Assembly: GCA_946803715.1 (NCBI GenBank)
Contig: CAMPET010000006.1
Location: 651,325 to 663,903 of the forward strand
Reading direction: 5' to 3'
DNA: 12,579 nt
Source: Beroe ovata
Lineage: Eukaryota; Ctenophora; Nuda; Beroida; Beroidae
This document shows positions 1 to 7,800 of the stretch, in pieces; within the stretch, counting starts at the first letter, position 1, and each line of letters opens with the position of its first letter. The position numbers and the translations under genes were made by a program. Under the pieces are notes generated by a model. It did no database searches. It had not been told where the DNA came from and saw nothing but the letters and a program-made list of their open reading frames with translations.

Positions 1-1347
1 ATGCAGCTTGACAAAGTCCTCGCCAAGTTTCAACTCTGTGCTCCAGAAAATTACAGTAAGGATGATAAGCTCAACCTCCTTTTCTGTAGTGCCATCATTA
101 CAAAACATTTCTCAAGTTATGACAGTGAGAGTATAATGGTGAAATTCAATTCTAAAGGGGATTTCATTGATTTAGAAACAGATGATGGTGTGGTTATGGG
201 CATTTTTGCAAAATCTTCAGGTAATAAACTGCAATACCCATGTGCAATTTGTGCTGCTGAAGTAACTGATGAACGTAACCAAACAGGTTTTGGTCTACAT
301 TGCAGTGGGTGTGAACAATTCTTCCACAACAGTTGTACTGAGCAACCCATTGATATAAAGTTATTTGATCTATTGAAGGATTCCCCAAACTATGTAAAGA
401 CTTACTGCCCAACTTGCAATAAAGGTCAGAAGGAAATGAATGGCAAATTGAGGTCAATCAGTAGACACCTGCACAGTTTGAACACAAAAGTTGAAGAAAG
501 CAGGAAAACAACAGAGGTCAAAAACTATGCATCAATTGTGAGCAAAGAGAAACCACTGAGAAATGATGTTGCCTTTAAGCTTTCTAAACAGATTGTTGCT
601 CAGCAGAAGCTTGTTAAGCAGGGACAACTTGAAGATAAGGATAAGAAAACTGTGTTGATCAGAAAACCAATGGACCTGTCAATAACAGACAGCAAAGCTT
701 TAAGATCATCTTTTAATAAAGAATTTCCTGGAATGGTTATCCAGAACTGCAGAGTTACTGCTGGTGGATCATTCAAAGTTGAACTTGATAGTGAGGAGGA
801 CGTCAAAAAAGTAACATCTCAGTGGAAGAAGGAATCATTTGGAGGCAATCAGGGAGTAGCATTGCCCATGGAACTACGCACTAGTGGTATAGTTAAACAC
901 ATTTATCTTGACCAAAGTGAGGATGATATTGAAAGAGACCTCAAATCAAAATATCCAAATGTTACCAAAATTGAGTTTTTCAAAAAGAATGGTGAGTTCA
1001 CTGGGACCCTTAAGATAGTCTTTAAGAACAGAAAGGACCTCCAGGAAATTATGACGGACAGAATCAGCATATTGAATCAGCGTTACCTGATAGAGGAATT
1101 CAAACCAGTACCCCGGGTAATTAAGTGCAACAGATGTCAAAAATTTGGACATATAGCCAGAAGATGTAGAGCAGTAAAACCAACCTGTGGTAAGTGTTCA
1201 GAGGACTCACACGAAACATCAGACTGCAGCAGCACTGCAAGGAAATGCACACATTGCAGAGAGGGTCATGAAACCGGCAGCAAGATATGCAAAGTAATGA
1301 AAGAGAAACTAGAGGAAATTAAAGAACGCTTCCAGTATGGATCCTAG
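1..1347 (+). CDS. LINE ORF1 (gag-like): PHD finger + RRM-like region + three CCHC knuckles
   Basis: This is the ORF1 protein of a non-LTR retrotransposon. In this family such proteins bind element RNA and form the ribonucleoprotein. A C4HC3 PHD-type zinc finger is visible at C81, C84, C101, C104, H109, C112, C136 and C139. A basic Lys-rich linker follows, then about 150 residues (roughly 215-370) that look like two RRM-like folds, which is inferred from pattern only. At the C-terminus are three zinc knuckles: C376-C379-H384-C389, C396-C399-H404-C409 and C416-C419-H423-C430. The frame is uninterrupted over 448 codons. The ATG is the first base of the window, so the real start may lie further upstream. 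The stop at 1345-1347 overlaps the ORF2 start by 11 bases. The identification rests on the gag-type knuckles followed by an endonuclease ORF. The intact frame suggests a young copy or one kept under selection. Confidence 0.85.
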   Translation: MQLDKVLAKFQLCAPENYSKDDKLNLLFCSAIITKHFSSYDSESIMVKFNSKGDFIDLETDDGVVMGIFAKSSGNKLQYPCAICAAEVTDERNQTGFGLHCSGCEQFFHNSCTEQPIDIKLFDLLKDSPNYVKTYCPTCNKGQKEMNGKLRSISRHLHSLNTKVEESRKTTEVKNYASIVSKEKPLRNDVAFKLSKQIVAQQKLVKQGQLEDKDKKTVLIRKPMDLSITDSKALRSSFNKEFPGMVIQNCRVTAGGSFKVELDSEEDVKKVTSQWKKESFGGNQGVALPMELRTSGIVKHIYLDQSEDDIERDLKSKYPNVTKIEFFKKNGEFTGTLKIVFKNRKDLQEIMTDRISILNQRYLIEEFKPVPRVIKCNRCQKFGHIARRCRAVKPTCGKCSEDSHETSDCSSTARKCTHCREGHETGSKICKVMKEKLEEIKERFQYGS

Positions 1348-2170
1348 TGATGAACCCTCGGTAACATCGGATTTACCCCATACAGACAGGTATAATTTCT
1401 GCTCCATAAATATATGCGGGCTCTCAGATAGAAGTCAGCTGTGCTTGGAAAAATACTGCTATGATAAAGAAATTGATGTTCTTGCTGTGCAGGAGTCTTT
1501 CTCAAAGAGAGATGAGGAAGCCCAACTCAGTCTTATGCAGTCTGTTAGTGATACCAATGAATCACAGAACCGAGGAGCAATGCTGTTTGTAAACTCAAGG
1601 AAGCTCAATATTTTACCTCTTAAAGAGATATCAGGATTATCTAAATTCATTGATACAGCATGGGGACTCATAAGTGGTCCTGGATTACGCCTAATCGTTG
1701 GCTCAGTATACCTAAAACTGGGCTATAAGAGTGCTGTCGATGATCTCATAGCAATGCTCAAAAAGGCCTCTTTTCTGAGTCAAAAGTTTCATGCAAAAGG
1801 AGTAACAGTGTCTGATGAATCAGTCGAGTTGTTCTCAGGTGCACCTATCCGTGGGCACGTGCCCATCTGCACCTCCCTACGTACCTGCTCTATCAAAGCA
1901 GACAACCCCCCTCCAAGAGAATCCGTAGACCTTACCAAAATGAACTGGAATGACTGGACATATGAAGTTGACAAAAAACTCACTATGGAAGCTTCTACCT
2001 GGGAAATGGGGGACTCACACACCAAGTGGTCAATATTTGAACAAGCCATTAAAAATGCGACTCATTTATCAGGAAAGATGAAGACATCTTCAGTCCACAG
2101 TAAGCCGTTCTGGACGGAGGAGCTCACCAGAGCATCTGAAACACTTCGTCTTGCAANAATGAGGAAATAA
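1337..2170 (+). pseudogene. LINE ORF2 remnant: apurinic-like endonuclease with internal deletion, no reverse transcriptase
   Basis: The start matches the N-terminal part of a LINE endonuclease (exonuclease-endonuclease-phosphatase fold), which nicks target DNA. S23-I-N-I-C-G-L supplies the catalytic Asn (N25), AVQESF supplies the catalytic Glu (E53), and GSVYLKLGY fits the central Tyr strand. The next expected block, the GDFNA motif with the loop after it, is absent: the frame passes from KGVTVSD (about 154-160) straight to SGAPIRGHVPI, whose RGH (172-174) fits the domain's end. I infer an in-frame loss of about 60-70 residues. After the endonuclease comes a linker (PFWTEELTRASETLRLA), normally followed by reverse transcriptase. 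Here the frame instead hits TAA inside a 14-bp tandem repeat, and codon 274 contains an N. The full-length family product is near 900-1000 residues; this one has 277. It starts at ATG 1337 inside the end of ORF1, in the +2 frame. It is almost certainly inactive by itself. Confidence 0.75.
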
Positions 2171-2209
2171 TAATGAGGAAATAATAATGAGGAAATAATA
2201 ATGAGGAAA
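2158..2209 (+). repeat. 14-bp tandem repeat (about 3.7 copies) at the ORF2 break
   Basis: The unit AATGAGGAAATAAT occurs three times without change (2158-2171, 2172-2185, 2186-2199), and a fourth partial copy ends at 2209. It introduces the in-frame stops that end ORF2. An ambiguous base (N) lies at 2157, immediately before the first unit, so the exact copy number or even the junction could be an assembly compromise. Confidence 0.95.
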
Positions 2210-2323
2210 AGCCTCATCGATTGCTGGGGATCAGAAATGAATTTTGTCAAGTCTGCATCTATGTATTGTCAATCATGCGACTCTCACAGTCTTACAGCTC
2301 ACTGTACTGCCCTTTATCCATGA
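2201..2323 (+). pseudogene. Possible C-terminal fragment of LINE ORF2
   Basis: After the tandem repeat the frame of ORF2 reopens for 40 codons and ends at TGA 2321-2323. It contains YCQSCDSHSLTAHCTALYP, a C-x2-C followed by SLT-x-H and a terminal YP. This resembles the small Cys/His element near the C-terminus of many LINE ORF2 proteins (C-x2-C ... H ... CP). If so, the whole reverse transcriptase region is missing between 2157 and 2201. The match is short and made by eye, so this is a suggestion rather than an identification. Confidence 0.3.
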
Positions 2324-2465
2324 GCCGTGAGCTTAGGCATAATGGGGAAACCTCCGACCCAAATACAGGTAACAACATTGGGTAGAAACTTCTCACAACG
2401 CACATACTGGAACAGCCACTGTAATCTGTATACTGTATACACATGCAGTATACATCCTTTATAGG

Positions 2466-2927
2466 GTGGACCAACGAATCAAATTACGTTGTCACAAACT
2501 TTTCCATTCAAGATCACTCATCATCAACGAAAGTTCGGACGTTTTAAGAAGCAATCTTGCAAGGAACGGGAACCAAATTCCAATGAATGCCTCGAGAATA
2601 TCGGAAATAATTTTCATTTCCATAGAGGACAAAAGGCCGCGGGAAGCACTCCTTATCCCTAACAGGAACAGATTGGAAATTGAGAAATTGGACAGTTGCA
2701 TAGTTAATATCGACTATAATCGAGTGTATCACAGAATGTCCACCATATTCTCTAAAGATGTCCACTGGACATTTCTCTGTGGGAGAGACAGCTCAAACAA
2801 GCATGCATTTCCTTGTTTAGCATACCTACATATCATGAATGATAAGCACAATTCTGATGACTTCCTATGTAGAAATTTCATTAATGATGGACGAAACAAG
2901 CCATCACTGATCTGTATTTTGAACTGA
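2466..2927 (+). CDS. Unrecognised 153-codon open frame (hypothetical)
   Basis: I do not recognise this frame. It is open for 153 codons from ATG 2466 to TGA 2925-2927, which is long for chance in A/T-rich DNA. The composition is mixed, with no signal peptide, membrane segment or known motif. It is rich in Ile, Asn, Ser and Arg. Five cysteines fall in the last 55 residues (LCGRD, PCLAY, LCRNF, ICILN and one earlier). The minus strand of the same stretch also has three overlapping open frames of 69-80 codons, so the coding strand, if any, is uncertain. It lies between the LINE remnant and the semaphorin gene. It could be an old transposon piece, an exon of an unrelated gene, or chance. Confidence 0.2.
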   Translation: MDQRIKLRCHKLFHSRSLIINESSDVLRSNLARNGNQIPMNASRISEIIFISIEDKRPREALLIPNRNRLEIEKLDSCIVNIDYNRVYHRMSTIFSKDVHWTFLCGRDSSNKHAFPCLAYLHIMNDKHNSDDFLCRNFINDGRNKPSLICILN

Positions 2928-3336
2928 CAGCATATTTTGTTTGATGTAGTAAGAGCAGTTATCAAAAACATCCATACTATGCATGTGGATTGTGGAATAG
3001 CAATGAAAGTTCCCTAATTACTCTAGGTACACAATAAAAAATTGGAGCCTCAATAACTTCTTCCCTTCCCCCGACATCCTGTCCCGTTCTGAGATATCAG
3101 ATCAATCAAACATTTGGATTTTAGCTTGTTATTTTGTGTTTACCATACTTATTTGTGCAGTCGACTGTTAAGTAGGGCTTCTGTCCGCTAGAGACATATC
3201 TAGAGGCCAAATACTAAATTGGGTAAATTATGGGAGCCATCGGATGACTCATTATCATTCTTCAACAGAAACTCAAAAAACGTTTAACGATCAAACAGGA
3301 GAACATTCCATTCACATATCAAATCAAAGTTATATT
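2928..3336. other. Non-coding stretch without recognisable features
   Basis: I see no convincing exon, RNA gene or repeat here. The stretch is A/T-rich, with a pyrimidine-rich run near 3058-3075 and isolated poly(A)-signal-like AATAAA words. It is either intergenic or a 5' intron of the semaphorin gene. Confidence 0.5.
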
Positions 3337-3762
3337 GCGCGTTAATGCTCCTTCATCAGGTTTTGCGGAGGATTCTTTCGAGCTGACAACAATTTAAGCT
3401 GCGCGGCGTAAAAGTACTATGAAAAAGGTCTCGATCCTAAAATTAATCTCAAAATTTTCAAAAATACTCTGAATATGCACTACATCCCATTGTAATATAA
3501 TCAATGTTGAATTATTATTGTCTGCACTGATTATCAAATTAATAAGTTCTCGAAAACTTATTAATTTGATCAAAATATGAATACCGCGCCGCGCGCAATG
3601 CAAAAGTCATCATCATCAAATTTGAATAAATACAAAGTTTAAATAAGTGGTGAGTGCGCCAGGCCATGGTGCGCTGCACTATTGAAGTATAATTAAAGGA
3701 AAACTTGGCTGTCGATGATAGCCCCTGTCGCGTCGAGAATTTAGAAATTGCGCGCGCGCCGG
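3337..3762. other. A/T-rich stretch punctuated by GCGCGC patches
   Basis: Short pure G/C patches occur in an otherwise A/T-rich background: GCGCG at 3337-3341, GCGCGGCG at 3401-3408, CCGCGCCGCGCGC at 3584-3596 and GCGCGCGCGCC from 3750. No other part of the window has such CpG runs. They lie upstream of the first semaphorin exon found. They could mark a promoter or 5' leader region, or a mobile element. I see no TATA box or start signal that would settle it. Confidence 0.35.
3533..3570. repeat. Perfect 16-bp inverted repeat with 6-nt loop
   Basis: ATCAAATTAATAAGTT at 3533-3548 is exactly reverse-complemented at 3555-3570, with loop CTCGAA between. It is A/T-rich and lies inside the region of GC-rich patches. 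No T-run or coding context suggests a function. Confidence 0.9.
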
Positions 3763-3946
3763 AAAATAATCTCAGCTGAGCTGGGTCTAGGCAAAGGAAG
3801 ACCAGAAATTTTTTTCAAATTCTATTGAAGTATTAGCCAGTACATCATATCATTCATGAAGAATTTTACAAACAACTACTCGTGGCATTATATGTTTTTT
3901 CATGCAATTTTTGTTGATCCAAGGATCTCATCAAATCCATGCATGG

Positions 3947-4018
3947 ATTGGTTATGGCTGTGTATACTTGACAGTGATTTTGCAAAATCACTGTCAAGTA
4001 TACACAGCCATAACCAAT
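3947..4018. repeat. 72-bp perfect palindrome without a spacer
   Basis: The 36 bases at 3947-3982 are reverse-complemented without any mismatch at 3983-4018. The centre is GATTTTG|CAAAATC and the outer ends are ATTGGTTATGG and CCATAACCAAT. Symmetry ends abruptly: base 3946 does not pair with 4019, and the flanks are unrelated. DNA or RNA of this region would form a hairpin with no loop. It could be a recent fold-back duplication, a hairpin mobile element, or a chimeric-read artefact. Confidence 0.95.
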
Positions 4019-4059
4019 TTTCAAATTTTTGTAGAAGCCTTAAAAATCTTCGTTGAAAT

Positions 4060-4583
4060 ATGTGATTACTAATACTCAATGTTTTTATAACGAAAAACTT
4101 TTAAACTCATCAACACTACTTATTACAATCAAATTTGAGAAGCGGGGGCCACACTTTGTGAAGATCCGGAAGAAGGGATTATTATGTCCTAAACTGTCAG
4201 TAGATTTGTGGTGAAAAAGTGTGTGGGTTTGATTCATTTGACTTTGTATCACCATCTACAATGTTCAATCATCTGAAGCAAAAAATATAAAGTATTTGAT
4301 ACTTGTGTATTTGCTGGATAGCAATCACCATTGCTTACCATGCTTCATATGATTGAACACTGTGACAAGGTCAATCAGATCAAACCCATGCACTTAACAC
4401 AACATGTCTAATATCTGCGGACAGTTTTGAGGCATTAGACTCATTTTCAGGATCTTCCCAAAGTGCGACCCTCACTTCTCAAATTTGCTTGTTTTAAGTA
4501 GTGTTGTTGAGTTTAGCATGGTTTCAATAATGGTTTTGATTAGAAATGATAAAAACATTATTAGAAGTAATGAACACATGAAC
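4060..4583. repeat. Diverged fold-back: long inverted repeat
   Basis: The left arm, about 4060-4279, matches the reverse complement of the right arm, about 4342-4583, over some 175-220 bases with scattered mismatches and small indels (roughly three quarters identical by eye). Paired landmarks include CAAATTTGAGAAG in the left arm with CTTCTCAAATTTG in the right, GTGGGTTTGAT with ATCAAACCCAT, and GTTCAATCAT against ATGATTGAAC at the inner ends. A loop of about 62 bases lies at 4280-4341. It contains no open frame. It may be two inverted copies of one repeat or a non-autonomous fold-back element. The divergence says it is old. Confidence 0.8.
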
Positions 4584-4771
4584 AGATATGAATTTACTAT
4601 GGACATTTTTGATATCCTATGTTCTTTGTGACTCCTGGAAGAACAAGTTTAATGAAAGAGGTCAGTTCAAACCCTTTTATAAATCAATCAACATGTGATA
4701 TACAAGTTATTTTGTGAAATATTGAGTAAACTTGTTATTTTGAGACCCAGTACCCATTGAATGTGTTCCAG

Positions 4772-4862
4772 ATTGCTATAAGTGCTCAAGGTATGAGTAT
4801 TCAAAGGCCAACTTCTCATCACTCACTGCAGTATCAGAAGATGAAATAGTTATTGGAGCAAA
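4772..4862 (+). CDS. Semaphorin exon (first recognised): NFSSLTAVSEDEIVIGAK
   Basis: This exon encodes the first Sema strand, ...ANFSSLTAVSEDEIVIGA, matching the family pattern 'NYS.L.v.ed...yvGArn'. NFS is a possible N-glycosylation site. The donor is AA|GTGAGT, phase 2. The 5' edge is uncertain: AG at 4744, 4750 or 4771 would all serve as phase-1 acceptors, and the longer versions add CVPDC before CYKC. Earlier exons must exist. Confidence 0.75.
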
Positions 4863-7800
4863 GTGAGTTTGCCTACCTAATACCCTCATTAAAGCAATGA
4901 TTAGTACAAGTGATATGATAGTAATTGAAATGAGTCATAGAATCTGTGTTGAATTTGTTACCCAAAAGTCATAGAATGAATGATAAACAACATCCATCTT
5001 TTCTAGAAATTCAGTGTTCAAGATATTGTTCCAACCCCTGAAGGCTATTTCTTTTTATGATGAGGTAAGAATGATGGCTTTCTGATTCTAGCATTAAGGC
5101 ATTTTATTGAACACACAACTATTTCAGTCACTTGTGTTCTTCATCCTTTCACATCAAGGATCTAAAAAATAATCCAGGTCCCAGTTAAGAGTAATAGTGC
5201 ATATCAGAACTGTATAGACGGTGGTCGGAGTAGGGAAGATTGTCAGAATTACTACAAGGTCTTGGTACAACTAACCGAATCAGATCTTATGCTCTGTGGA
5301 ACACGGAGTTTCCAGCCAATGTGTGATATTCGACGTGTACGTCATAATACTTTCTACAATAAAAATTTGGAAAATCGGTTTTCCCCAGAGTTGAAGTAGC
5401 TACTACTATAGATGATTGTAATCGAAATTCTCCATCAGTTATCAGATCTGAGCTATAAGTCAAGGGATCATGTCTTAAGTGGGGATACCATTTGTCCTTC
5501 CGATCCTGACATCAGAACATCTGTTGTGGTTCTTAGTTCTGGTAACTAATTCTATTGTAACAAACATGCAGAATCTAAGCAAGCTTTGTTTACCGAGGTG
5601 ATGATACAGTTCTGGGTTGTTATACTTTACTCTTTCTGCAGATGCAAATGTGGGATTCAGTGCAACGTGTATAGACGAGTGTACAGATAACCAGATTTCC
5701 AGAATTAACCTGCTTCCTGGCTCACTTTCCTTCAATGGCAGGACCATGGGAACGACAGGTAAGTCGGCTGTGTTGTACCTAAAGAAGGCTTAGTAATCAC
5801 TTAATGTTCCTGCTGTTAATTAGTTGAAGTAGTGAAAGTAGTTTATCACAGAAACACATTCTAACGTAACAGACTCTACCTCCTATAATAGTATACCCCA
5901 CTATTAGCGTTTTATCGGCCTATTCTAGTCTATCATTTTTGAAGAGAGCATAATGTGTTTATTTGAAGTCTCAATTCTCCACATAGATTGGTTGAACAGA
6001 CCCACATTCGTGTATTCGTTTGAGGAGGGCGAGTATGTGTACTTCCTGTTCTACGAGACTGCGATAGAGGTTCGGACGGAGCAGGTCTACAGCAGGGTGG
6101 CTCGGATCTGTAAAAACGATGTTGGGAGTGGTCAGGAGTACTTCAGCAACTACTTTCTATCCTACAGGTTTAGCTCCGTCTGTCTGTGTGCGGTGTGTCG
6201 ATATAGGGAGGTATAATTATTGTGGTGAGGTGTTATACTGAGGTAGGGAGGTGTGGTGTTAATATAGTGAGGTGTTGTGGATCTCTAAATTTACTAATTG
6301 ATGGACATTTTGAGAGCTCTCATTGTACCCTACTTATAAGGACACGAAACACAATGTGCAAATCATAAGTAAAGCAGTATTCACCTATTCTCCCATTATA
6401 CAACTGTTATTAAAATCACCTCACACTTAATTACTAATGATTTAATTGGTTGTGTGTGGTTATCGCCATCCTGTGATTAATGAGATTCATTTTGCAATTT
6501 CCGAGAACAGATATATATCGAGGCGCAAATCGTCTCCAAGTACTGCGCTTTCGCATACTCCGACATGATGATTGCTTAATTGCCCAATTACAATCCAACC
6601 TCAATTACCATGGAGCTTCACACCAGTAATTTCTTATTTCAATAACCCATGGACCCACCTTTGAGCTAAGCTTTTCAGAACTCTCATTCCCATAATGATA
6701 TTCAACGAGGTGAATGTTTGAGGCAGCAATATTAACTGCTATAGCAATTAAACACCTTTCCAATATCATCACTACTTAATAATGCTAATGATGATGAGTA
6801 ATAACGCTAGATGATGAGTAATGTGTATGAAATTCACCCAGCATAATATTTGAATTGCTCATGTTGATAAGTGGGGGCCGACAAAGAGGTTTCAATCAGA
6901 ACGGCTCTCTGAAAATATGGTAATTAAGCAGCTAGTAAGTGGCTGTGTAGCAACTCATTACATTGAAAAGTGGCTTTATCACCATCTACTGTATGAGATA
7001 GAACTTTGGAAAGCGAGATTTAGTTAATAACAGTGACTAAAACACTACGATTATGTGTGTATGTTGCATGATGTATATCGTGCAAATTCCCTGTGAAAAT
7101 TGTACTGGTGTACAGCAGTAAAACAAGTTGCTGCAAAGAGAAGTTTTGAGTCCCTGAGTCAGGGAGGATACAGAATGTACTGACACCACAATATACAGAC
7201 ACACTGACGCCACACACTGACGCACTCTCACCGCAATAACTGACAGCACACTGACACACCTTAATCCCGCAGTAAAGCGAGGATATACTGTACAAGTAAC
7301 AGGCCGGGTGAAACTCCGTTTAACCACAACGAGATCGGGGGTGCATTTTACAAAGCGGGCACCCTCTACGCTGTGTTCAGCGGACAGAGGTCAGTCCTAT
7401 TACACGAGGTTTTATTATAGTTATCACTGTTGTTTAACTATTGAATATGTTGTTCGACATAACGAGCTTCATTTAATGAGCCATGACTGTCATATTGTGA
7501 AGATTATCGTGTGCCCGATGGTTTTCCTCGTATTTTTTCTGGTTCTATTTACTAAATAGTAGTTAGTAAAAATGAGTGTTTACATGGAGATATATAATGA
7601 CCGGCAGGAACCTAAAGACTGGCAGCATCCTTTGTTCCTTCTCCATAAAGGATATAAACGCTGTCTTTGAAGGTCCCTACATCACTTATCAAGATGACAT
7701 AAAGGAATGGGTCACCACTCCCAACATGCCTTTTTCCGTAAGTACATGAGCTTGTCAGCTGTTACACACCTATTATAAAATGCTCTAGAAAGTAAGAATT

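Noticed and set aside
3256-3400. Search for a tRNA-derived SINE or tRNA gene in the 5' non-coding region
   Set aside because: No B-box (GGTTCGANTCC-type) sequence or cloverleaf could be found there or elsewhere in the window.
5475-5747. 90-codon minus-strand open frame
   Set aside because: It is antisense to two semaphorin exons whose + strand reading has clear family motifs and consistent splice phases.
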